This document shows, piece by piece, positions 24,085 to 33,569 of a DNA stretch of 64,000 bases. Each line of letters begins with the position of its first letter. Positions within the stretch are counted from its first letter, which is position 1. The notes beneath the pieces are model-generated. The model did no database searches. It had not been told where the DNA came from and saw only the letters and a list, made by a program, of their open reading frames with translations. This DNA comes from Dryococelus australis (lineage: Eukaryota; Arthropoda; Insecta; Phasmatodea; Phasmatidae), in contig CM056998.1 in the NCBI GenBank assembly GCA_029891345.1, positions 170,772,332 through 170,836,331 of the forward strand, written 5' to 3'. A program made the translations under genes and the position numbers.

Positions 24085-25045
24085 CTTTTACATTTTCAAG
24101 GTTAAGTTCAAAGTCAGAGTCATCTGGATCCAAAATGGTGGTCGTTTGATCGGAATGACAGAGCGGGAAGTCCGGGAATCCAACAAGGTGGACAGAGCTC
24201 CCTGGAGGATTTTTCTGGGAGCCCTTTTTAGCAGCCAGGCAAAACGGGAAATTTTTAGGTGATTTTTGGGTGAAAACAAGTAACTTTTGTGTAATAAGAA
24301 GTTATTTTTGGGAAAAAACACGCGATTTTGAGATAAAAATTCTAAAATGGCGAAATCCAAGATGGCGGCTAAAATTCCGAATCACGAATCCTGGAATGCC
24401 CTAGGAAAGCTATAGCGTATTTTTCCCCCCGATTTTTTTTTTTTTACTTTTAAAGAAATGATTGCCATTTTCCTCGACTTTTCGGACTCAAGTAAGTTAC
24501 ACCTGGGGTCAAGGACAAGGTAAAAGATTCCCAATATAACGGTCGTGTTCAGTAATGTTTTTTTTTTCTCGATTGTAAAATAATATTTGCAATTTTTCTT
24601 GATTTTTAGGTTTAAGGTCACCTGGGGTTTAGGTCAAGTTCACGGATATCCAAGATGAAAGTTGGGGCCAATAATGTAATAATATCCCGCAATGAAAAAT
24701 GTGTTAATGAATTTGTTTGATTTCTCTCGATTTTTGGTTTCCTAGGTGAACCAAGTTTAAGATCTAGGTCACGGATCCAAGATGACGGCTGGGATATATA
24801 ATGTTATGTCTCCCTTGATTTTACTAAATTGTTACGAATTTTTGAAATTTTTCTAAATTTTCCGAATTTGACATATAAAAAACCCCACAAGAAAGCGAAA
24901 CTTCGCTGTCTTTAATTTTTTTTTTTTTTTTTTTTTTTTTGGAAAAGAGGACATTTAGATTTTTAATGTAAAAGCCGGCGTGACAGTTTACTAGGTCTCA
25001 AAAAGAGCACATGTCCGGGTAAAAGAGAATGTCTGGTAACCCTTT
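24085..25045. other. Element P flank with aggtca-type motifs
   Basis: No intact gene. It contains repeated gtcatctggatccaaaatgg, ccaagatggcgg and aggtcac/caaggtca-like words, also found at 49840-50030 next to copy 2, so it is probably the distal part of element P. A long poly-T (about 24917-24941) and T-rich runs break it up. Confidence 0.45.
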
Positions 25046-25047
25046 CC

Positions 25048-26120
25048 ACTCTAAATCTGAATCAGCGAAAATTTCACTTTTTGAAACAGTTACTTCAGTG
25101 AAAAAATGCCAGATTTTCTTTACTTATTGATTCAGTGACATTTTCCATTGATTCATCAGTGGGTTTTTTTCACTGTTTTTCAGTGGTTCATTTTTGACTG
25201 ATAGATCAGTTAAACAGCGCGTATAGATGGTCGTCAAACAACATTTGAAAACGCCCGTTAAGCATGTGTATAAAGTGAAATAACAACGAATAAACTAATA
25301 AAATCAATATGAACATTCAGCCTTCATTCCGTTTTTACGCCTTTCATTTCGTTTTCATGTAATCATCACAGTGCTCTGTTTGAAGGTTTAAACCGCATAT
25401 AATGTGGCAAAGAGAGTGCGCCCATTTGTTTTAACAATCCTAATGGTAACAATTAAACCAAAAGCGAAAAGTAAGGGTATACAATTTAAATCTTCGCGAT
25501 TTCGATAATAAGTATAAGTCGCATATTTTGTTCTTATTTTGTAACTTGGTTTCGTAGAGAATGCCTTGCCCTCATAGCTCAGGGGTCGTGGGTTCGCGCC
25601 CCGGCCCCTCCGCCGCAGATTTTCAGTTCACTTGTCGCACTGGGAATTTGTAAGCAAGTTTATCTAATTTGAGCTCGTCAACTTCTCTTCAACACACCTA
25701 TAACTACAAAAAAAAAAAAAAAAAAAAAGGAGCGCAGATAGCAAGGTAGCGGCTTAAATGCGAAGTTAGAAAGGTAGGTGTGTGAGTTCGTTCCGGCCAC
25801 CTGCTATATATATATATATCTTACTTTTGAAATTACGATAAATTGCACAAATAAATAGTACACTATCGTTAGTATGTTTGTTTCAATTAATTATTTGGCT
25901 ACATTCAATAAAAACAATATTTAATTCACCTCTGCAGTCGGCCGTCACATATTCAATCAGTGAAATTGTTTCGTGTCACTAATTGAATCAGTTAAAATTT
26001 TCTCTTGAAGAATCAGTGGTTTTCCACTCATTCTTAGTGGATCCATTTTCACTGATTCGAGTAGATGAATCTCGCTGCGAATCAGCTGTTTCCCACTGAT
26101 TCGAATTTGGAGTGTAAAAG
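25048..26120. mobile_element. TIR element with subterminal tgattcagtga motifs
   Basis: Imperfect ~25-bp inverted termini: cctttccactctaaatctga at the left (about 25048) and tcgaatttggagtgtaaaag at the right (ending about 26120). Multiple short copies of (t)gaatcagtg/cactgattc lie within 180 bp of each end and none in the middle. This subterminal clustering is typical of transposase-binding repeats in DNA transposons such as hATs. A SINE is nested inside. No transposase frame remains. Confidence 0.6.
25563..25732 (+). mobile_element. tRNA-derived SINE, family B, with poly-A tail
   Basis: The head has box A (tagctcaggggtc) and box B (gggttcgcgcccc), then a ~110-bp body ending in an A run of about 20. 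It differs from family A. No target duplication is certain. It lies inside the TIR element 25048-26120. Confidence 0.65.
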
Positions 26121-26752
26121 ACACACATAAGATACGTGACAAAAACCGTCGGAATAGTTTGTAAGTGGTCCTTGTACCGAGCGAGGTAATGCATCGAATA
26201 ATCACGTGATTTCCGCGAAGAAAAATTCACTGCGCAATACTTGTAGTTATTGTCTACTTCATATAGTGGGGTTGAAATCTGACGGACAATGTTACCAACC
26301 CACACAATATGTAAACAGCAAATGCTCTCGTTTGTAAAGTATTGTATCAGCTGACGAATTTCTGCAGGAAGAATGTTGTTCAGTTGGCGATTTTGATGAT
26401 GGTTTTGGAAGAAAATAGTTCTCAGAACTAAAAGTTGTAATTAAAATCTTAGTTATACTTACAACATTTATGGTTTAAATTGTGTTTTTTAAGCGATAGG
26501 AGATTTTCTTGGCCTTTATTGACTGGGTTTTAAAAATATGCTTAGCAATTATGACGGAGTATGATCTACACATACGAACAGTAAGCGTTTCCAGCCAATG
26601 GCTAGCCATGTTTATGTTTCCAGTTTCCAGCCAGCCCGGCGGACGCCATTGTTCGTGTGGTTTTTTTCTAATCGTGCTTATTATACGAATATCTTGTCGG
26701 TGTTGTCGGAATATTTAATCGGTAATTTATAATTTATTAATTTGCTTTCTTC
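26121..26752. other. Unassigned sequence
   Basis: No gene or repeat recognised. Confidence 0.4.
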
Positions 26753-26764
26753 AAGCCTAGTTGG

Positions 26765-27013
26765 GGCCACGGTGGCTGAGCGATTAGCTTGCTCACCTCC
26801 CACCAAGAAGAACCAGGTTCGATAACAGGCCGGGTCAACGGATTTTTGAAAGTGCGAATCGTGCCGGACGATGCCGTTGGTCGGCGGGTTTTCTCGGGGA
26901 TCTCCCGTTTCCCCGCCCTTTCATTCCAGCGCCGCTCCATCTTCGCTTCAATCACCTTCACTAGCTCTCAAGATCTCGCTGTTAAGAGCCGCCCAATTCC
27001 CTTCTTCAAATTA
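26765..27013 (+). mobile_element. SINE family A with perfect 12-bp target duplication
   Basis: This 249-bp SINE starts ggccacggtggctgagcga (box A) with a degraded box B (ggttcgataaca). It continues through ttttctcggggatctcccgt and ends after ctctcaagatctcgctgtta...gccgccc. It is flanked by identical aagcctagttgg at 26753-26764 and 27014-27025, which fixes both ends. This is the best reference copy for the family in the window. Confidence 0.95.
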
Positions 27014-27025
27014 AAGCCTAGTTGG

Positions 27026-28439
27026 TTGTAGGTACCGCTGTAGTGCCGTTTCTTGAGTGAAATGTTATGTAAATCGGCACGTGTTTACCACTTCGTAAAA
27101 CTGCTTGTTCCGCCATTTTCCTAACCGCCTTCCACAACGAAGTGAGACTAAAATAATTTACGTATCTAAGTTTGTTGGTTTCAAGAAACGTGTGCGTAGT
27201 GTTGATTTTACTGAATGATTCTGCATATAAATTATATAATGCTAGTGACAAACAAACATGATTTTAGTGAAGTAAACTTGCAAGGATTGCCATAGAAAAA
27301 CACGCGTTCAGGAGGTTACGAATTTTACAGACAGTGGGTTCGCGTGTTTTGAAAATGTATTTGTAAAGCTTTAATATAATTATTGAAATGCACATGGCCT
27401 GAAAAAGTCGCACTTTGCACACTTTCGCAGTGAGTGGATGATATTTGTTTGTTTGTCTTCATCGTAAATTCCACGAGTGTAAGGTTAACTTAGGTCAAAG
27501 TGGTGTGTGATTATATATTGCTCGATCTGTACGAATACGAACAGCGAAGTATATATCGCGTTTTGGTTTTTTCATTAAAATTAAAATATTCGAAGTTAGA
27601 TTATTTAAATGGTATTTCCGTACGAGCAAAATTCTCCTCTGCTCCATCAAAACAATACGTAACTCAAAATGCCACATTCTCGTAAGAACATCAAAACAAT
27701 GCCGTCTCACGAAATACGTTAAACTAAAGACCCCCCTCCCCCCCCCCAGACGCTTGCTGTTTCGTTTTTACCTCGAATTAAAATAAAATAACCCCAACAA
27801 ATTTAACTTGGTAATTACAAAAATAAGAAAATAAGACAGGTTGGAATGCGCCTGTCAAGACAGGAAACACGAGGAAAGCGAAAAATGCAAGTGTGCATTT
27901 GTTTACAAACGTTTCTTCCTTCAGCGACCAAACAGCTGTGGTGGAAGAATACATTGTGGCCGTGCTACTTTTCTATAACTGTCAAAATTTACCCTATTAT
28001 ATGAAATCGACTACATCAGTGTTTACGCTGGTATTGACTTGTCACATTGAAAACATTCCATATGATAAAAGAGTGGAAAAGTGTAACGGGCCACAGAACA
28101 GAAATAGTTAGTTTAACTCTTACCAGAAAAATTTTAATACGTTATTGTTTCCTTGACTTGTTTAATTTACTTTCTGGTTTGAAACTGTCTAGTTAGATGT
28201 ACTGTGATGCCAACTCATTAAACGACATTAATTTACTTACGGCCACAAATAAATACATATCGCCATATTTGTGCTACAAATATTTACAGAAATGAGCAAC
28301 TTAAGATCTGAGCGGTTGTTTGGAATAACCTGTGTGTTATGCCAACATAACGTGTGACACTAGCTCGCACACGAGTGAACAGGCGAACTTAAATTACATG
28401 AAAATTCGCGGTTTCTTCACACTTTTGGAATCAAACCTA
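27026..28439. other. Unassigned AT-rich sequence
   Basis: No gene or repeat recognised. A poly-C run lies at about 27731-27748. Confidence 0.4.
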
Positions 28440-28840
28440 GGAAAAATCACCCCACGTATGACGCATTTGGCTGTATCCTAAATATATCATGTATCACAAA
28501 CTTCTTATACTTCTGTAAACAAAAATGTATATAATTTTTGGTTAAGATAAAATTTTACTTACAGTTTATTTATAAACTGTGATAATTCATTTATACTTTA
28601 TATGAATAAAAAGTACGTAGAAAATATAGGTGTGTACATTTCCAGGAAAAAAAAATAGTTCTTGTGCAAAATATTATTACACTGAGCGCGCACGAATGCG
28701 GTGTGTTGTCCCTTTAGTGAAATTTTTTTAGACTCTGTTACGCTTTGTTTGCGTGAGGCGGAGGAATATCCTGGAAGTAGAACTTTAGCAGGGCTAGAGG
28801 AAAGTTGGAAGTAACCGGGAGTGGATTATTCCGGTTCAAT
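28440..28840 (+). repeat. Dispersed repeat X, uninterrupted copy (empty site)
   Basis: Colinear with 19465-20215 minus its MITE: gtatgacgcatttggctgta, gcaaaatattattacactga, gcgcgcacgaatgcgg, gaggcggaggaatatcctgg, ggaaagttggaagtaac. No coding content. Confidence 0.75.
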
Positions 28841-29441
28841 TTTGGCACAGAGTAATTGAGAATACAGATATGAAACAGCCGCTTACTCCGCCAAGTACAG
28901 CCGCACACGCCAGCAAAATGGTGTCAGTATCATCATGCCGGGACTCCGCACGTTCGCCAATTAGCGCCCGAACATCGAACCACGCACGAGGGTGATCGCA
29001 ATAACACCTCGCGAAAGACAGTTGCGGAAACCCCCACCACCGGCCAGTAAACGGGGCCGATAAATATCAAACAACGCGATCGATATAGTCCAAGTAGCAC
29101 TGGGAGCAGCGGCTTTTGTCATCGGGGCAGCGGACCAAGAAGAAATGGAGATGGACATGTCCGGCCGTCGTTAACCGCCTCCTAGAATCAGCCTCCGACA
29201 ACATGTACAAGGTGGTGACTTTCCAATTAGATTGTTATAGTAGTGGTGAGCGGTAATAAAACTTGATATAATTAATTAACATCTTCGTATTCCTTTTAAG
29301 CTCTCCGCATCAATAGCAACGTAAATTGTTATTGTATAATCCTTATATTCAATAAACCCCATATTATACGGTTATACTCTACCTAATCACGACTCATTAT
29401 TTAGCTACGCCCATAGCCCCTTTCAGGTATGAATTGACTCA
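28841..29441. other. Unassigned sequence with a GC-rich patch
   Basis: 28880-29190 is GC-rich with short open frames on both strands, but no recognisable domain. It could be an exon-like or repeat-derived patch; I do not call a gene. Confidence 0.35.
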
Positions 29442-29862
29442 AAGGCTGTTCACGATAAAGTGAGCAATTTAGAAATAAACATAAGAAAAAAGTCACTGCT
29501 CCAACTTGCAGCTATTGTAACGGGCGCACTGAGTGACATGCACCCAGAAAAGTTGGTAACGATGGAGGGAAAGTAGTTTCATATCATAACGTCGAATGTA
29601 AGTGTTAGGTAAACATTAGTGATAACTTAAATTATTTCTTTCGCTTTCTATTTATTTCAATGCGTCGAAGTATAGAAATGAACAGATTTGTAAAATATTT
29701 ACTTTTCTAATAATTTCGCAGTTTCACATGACCGACGTATGAATAGAGTGATGAGAGCTATGGCAACGTTAATTTTAATTAAGGCGGAAGTATACACAAC
29801 GTGCATGAAAGTAGATCTTAAGCAGGTCTTTCGAAAGTGCTCATTTTACCGTGAACAGACTA
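29442..29862. mobile_element. MITE of the ggctgttcacgg family, full-length
   Basis: Left end aaaggctgttcacgataaag, right end gtgctcattttaccgtgaac. Interior signature gtaacgggcgcactgagtga and agttggtaacgatggaggg is intact. Confidence 0.85.
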
Positions 29863-30013
29863 CAAAAATTAATTCGTAACACGTCAAAGAAACCGCCGTG
29901 GAATTTATCGTCTGCGTACGTTGTTGACGCGCGCCGACTGACTTCCCGCGGAACTGGCGAGATGACGACGCAAAGTAGGTCCGAGCAATGGAACAGACGG
30001 TCTCGGACGGCAG

Positions 30014-31699
30014 TCATCCATCGCGTCCAATGGCGACTTTCGCCAGCCAGGCGGTTTCAGATTTAGCTTCCGTGCAAAACTGGCAAGTGTTGCCAGACAT
30101 TGGGAAATCCCCGCGTTTGTGCCGAAGTTCGTTGTGTTGTACGGAGCGGCGTACGGATACAGCGGGCCGTTTGCTCAAATGTGGAAGCTGAAAGGACGAC
30201 GTACTAATATGTAGTTTTTGCCGAAGTTCGTTGTGTTGTACGGAGCGGCGTACGGATACAGCGAACTCCCGTTTGCTCAAATGTGGAAGCTGAAAGGACG
30301 ACGTACTAATATGTCGTTTTTGCCGAAGTTCGTTGTGTTGTACGGCGCGGCGTACGGATACAGCGAACTCCCGTTTGCTCAAATGTGGAAGCTGAAAGGA
30401 CGACGTACTAATATGTCGTTTTTGCCGAAGTTCGTTGTGTTGTACGGCGCGGCGTACGGATACAGCGAACTCCCGTTTGCTCAAATGTGGAAGCTGAAAG
30501 GACGACGTACTAATATGTCGTTTTTGCCGAAGTTCGTTGTGTTGTACGGCGCGGCGTACGGATACAGCGAACTCCCGTTTGCTCAAATGTGGAAGCTGAA
30601 AGGACGACGTACTAATATGTAGTTTTTGCCGAAGTTCGTTGTGTTGTACGGAGCGGCGTACGGATACAGCGAACTCCCGTTTGCTCAAATGTGGAAGCTG
30701 AAAGGACGACGTACTAATATGTCGTTTTTGCCGAAGTTCGTTGTGTTGTACGGCGCGGCGTACGGATACAGCGAACTCCCGTTTGCTCAAATGTGGAAGC
30801 TGAAAGGACGACGTACTAATATGTCGTTTGTGCCGAAGTTCGTTGTGTTGTACGGAGCGGCGTACGGATACAGCGGGCCGTTTGCTCAAATGTGGAAGCT
30901 GAAAGGACGACGTACTAATATGTCGTTTTTGCCGAAGTTCGTTGTGTTGTACGGCGCGGCGTACGGATACAGCGAACTCCCGTTTGCTCAAATGTGGAAG
31001 CTGAAAGGACGACGTACTAATATGTAGTTTTTGCCGAAGTTCGTTGTGTTGTACGGAGCGGCGTACGGATACAGCGAACTCCCGTTTGCTCAAATGTGGA
31101 AGCTGAAAGGACGACGTACTAATATGTCGTTTTTGCCGAAGTTCGTTGTGTTGTACGGCGCGGCGTACGGATACAGCGAACTCCCGTTTGCTCAAATGTG
31201 GAAGCTGAAAGGACGAAGTACTAATATGTCGTTTTTGCCGAAGTTCGTTGTGTTGTACGGAGCGGCGTACGGATACAGCGAACTCCCGTTTGCTCAAATG
31301 TGGAAGCTGAAAGGACGACGTACTAATATGTCGTTTTTGCCGAAGTTCGTTGTGTTGTACGGAGCGGCGTACGGATACAGCGGGCCGTTTGCTCAAATGT
31401 GGAAGCTGAAAGGACGACGTACTAATATGTCGTTTGTGCCGAAGTTCGTTGTGTTGTACGGAGCGGCGTACGGATACAGCGAACTCCCGTTTGCTCAAAT
31501 GTGGAAGCTGAAAGGACGAAGTACTAATATGTCGTTTTTGCCGAAGTTCGTTGTGTTGTACGGAGCGGCGTACGGATACAGCGAACTCCCGTTTGCTCAA
31601 ATGTGGAAGCTGAAAGGACGACGTACTAATATGTCGTTTTTGCCGAAGTTCGTTGTGTTGTACGGAGCGGCGTACGGATACAGCGGGCCGTTTGCTCAA
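30014..31699 (-). CDS. 561-codon open frame across a minisatellite; uncertain protein
   Basis: The minus frame is open through all 16 tandem units. It gives a 34-residue repeat (VSVRRSVQHNELRQKRHIST, then SSFQLPHLSKREFA or a 33-residue PAVSV variant), ending in a unique 33-residue tail with two Cys. All length variants are multiples of 3 (102 or 99 bp), which would suit a coding repeat. However, the unit simply has no stop in this frame, and the plus strand is also almost open (only three TAG). I see no signal peptide, domain or clear promoter. It may be only an open satellite. Confidence 0.2.
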   Translation of the reverse strand: MSKRPAVSVRRSVQHNELRQKRHISTSSFQLPHLSKREFAVSVRRSVQHNELRQKRHISTSSFQLPHLSKREFAVSVRRSVQHNELRHKRHISTSSFQLPHLSKRPAVSVRRSVQHNELRQKRHISTSSFQLPHLSKREFAVSVRRSVQHNELRQKRHISTSSFQLPHLSKREFAVSVRRAVQHNELRQKRHISTSSFQLPHLSKREFAVSVRRSVQHNELRQKLHISTSSFQLPHLSKREFAVSVRRAVQHNELRQKRHISTSSFQLPHLSKRPAVSVRRSVQHNELRHKRHISTSSFQLPHLSKREFAVSVRRAVQHNELRQKRHISTSSFQLPHLSKREFAVSVRRSVQHNELRQKLHISTSSFQLPHLSKREFAVSVRRAVQHNELRQKRHISTSSFQLPHLSKREFAVSVRRAVQHNELRQKRHISTSSFQLPHLSKREFAVSVRRAVQHNELRQKRHISTSSFQLPHLSKREFAVSVRRSVQHNELRQKLHISTSSFQLPHLSKRPAVSVRRSVQHNELRHKRGDFPMSGNTCQFCTEAKSETAWLAKVAIGRDG

Positions 31700-31741
31700 A
31701 TGTGGAAGCTGAAAGGACGACGTACTAATATGTCGTTTTTG
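30121..31741. repeat. 102/99-bp minisatellite, 16 units
   Basis: The unit starts gccgaagttcgttgtgttgt and runs through gtacgga(g/c)cggcgtac, tcaaatgtggaagctgaaag and gacg(a/t)cgtactaatatg. Units are 102 bp except four of 99 bp (starting 30121, 30832, 31339, 31642), in which gaactccc is replaced by a 5-base ggg-cc form. Variants (A/C at one site, tatgtag against tatgtcg, ttttt against tttgt) recur: the TAG form occurs in units 1, 5 and 9, four units apart, hinting at partial higher-order duplication. Confidence 0.95.
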
Positions 31742-32663
31742 AAAATCTATTTCTCATGCCTTTTCATTGTTAACCCCTTACAATATTATCCCGAGTATAC
31801 TCGTTCGCGTCTGACGTGTTACAGATTAAGTGAAGTTATGGTAGGTGTTGTGCGCGTCCCAGAGCTAGCACCAGTACGGCCATCGTATTTCCCTTGGCAA
31901 TGCTACTAGTTGGTAACATTGCAGATTTTCGACGTTAAAGCTGGGTCTTAACGAGACGCTAAAACGTCAGACACTCGCTATCAGACACCGAGTGTCTGCG
32001 TGAAGACGGATGTTAGAGCAGTGTCGCGACGCGAACCCTGGAATTGCGCGACACCGCTGACCTTGAAGCGAGTGTCTCGTGAAGACGATCCTTCGCTGGC
32101 TCTCGGACATGTTCTCGCAAGTTTCCGGCACGTTGGGTTTGTGGTCTGGTGTCGCTGCGTGCCAAGATGTTCGAGACGATCAACTCCGCGAACGAATGGT
32201 CGAAAAGCGATACCGTGAAATTAATCGAAACCATACAGTTATATCCTATGATATGGAATCCAAGAAATACAGATTATAAAAATCTTGTAAAGAATAATTC
32301 TGCTGTTCAGAACGTGGCAAAAGAATTTGGAACAACGCCAGAAGAAGTACAAAGAAGGTGGCACAACCTGCGAACGCAGGATAATAATAAAGTGAGAAAA
32401 CTCAAAAAAGAAATCTGGTTCAGGCGCTCTTGAAGTTTCCTTGCAAAGTACATGGGAGTTATTACAACACAATGAAGTTTGTGGGAGGGTCAACAATTAG
32501 CTCATCAACCATTATTAATGCGGTAAGTAACAGATCAATTATTAACGATCGAATACAGTATCACATTGGCATGTAACTTATTTCCACGCAATAGTGTATT
32601 TAAAATATTAGCACATATTTATATAAATGTTATGCACTCTTGCAAGATGTTTTCGTATGTTGA

Positions 32664-33289
32664 CAAGGGCGGATCGAAAAAAAAAATTGCTTTTGTGGAT
32701 CCCCTTAAGGCTCGGCCACACACACCATATTTGATTTTATAATATCTCGTATTACTGAAGACAAGGAAAATGTGGAAATTGTGATTGTATTGCTTTTACT
32801 TTTTACGCAATACTACACACAATACAGACATTAAATCTTAACTGTTAATGTATAATTATGTCACCCATTAGGCAAGCAAATAAAGATATAAAAATTATTT
32901 CCTTGTCTAATTGTAACATGATTATACGTTAATAGTTCGGATTTAATGCTGGTACTGTAGCATAAATAGAAAAAGCGCTATAGTCACTATTGTCACATTT
33001 ACCTTCGTGTAACTCCAATAATATGAGGAATTATAAAATCGAGTATGGCTTGTGAGACCGAGCCTTAACTTGAGTAAAGTAAAAAGTGATGATTTTTGTT
33101 TGTATTGCTGAAAGTCTCGTCGACAGCTTCAACAGTATTTTTAAAATAAAGGACACTTTATGTATCATTGTGAGATAGTAAACTGGTTTAATACCTATCT
33201 TAAATTTTCTATGTAATGAAAAGTAAGTTTCGGTTTGGCGGGGTGGCAGGCCGCCGACCCTCCCCCCTGCCACCCTGGATCCGCCCTTG
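32664..33289. mobile_element. hAT-like element in the MADF intron
   Basis: Short inverted termini caagggcggatc and gatccgcccttg bound a 626-bp insert without coding capacity. The caagggcggatc terminus resembles hAT-type ends. No exact 8-bp duplication is visible (flanks ...gttga and gctga...). It encloses the TTAA MITE. Confidence 0.5.
32709..33064. mobile_element. MITE with TTAA target duplication
   Basis: Inverted repeats of ~35 bp: ggctcggccacacacaccat...gattttataat on the left, attataaaatcgagtatggc...accgagcc on the right. TTAA lies on both outer sides (32705-32708 and 33065-33068). That suggests piggyBac-type, or PIF-type TTA, integration. It lies wholly within the hAT-like insert. Confidence 0.75.
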
Positions 33290-33569
33290 GCTGACATCTT
33301 ATACAAAACAAAGTATTTGTTTTTTAGTTAGTGCAAGATTGGTTAGCTACGTAAAGAAACTATCAGAAAAAAATAACTATTTAAGTTAAGTATGTTAGTA
33401 ATGTATTCAAAAACGTTCTTCACAAAATTCAAACAAGTAAATGCAGTTTTTGACGTATTTCACTTTTTTTTACATAATATAACATGCCATATTTAACAAA
33501 ATAATTTAAAGGCATTTATTAGTGTCTGTAGATATTATACCACCGAATTTGTGTTTGTAGCTATTCGCA

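Noticed and set aside
30218..31909. Plus-strand frames of 133-292 codons in the 102-bp array
   Set aside because: They are interrupted by TAG in three units and are most simply the shadow of the repeat.
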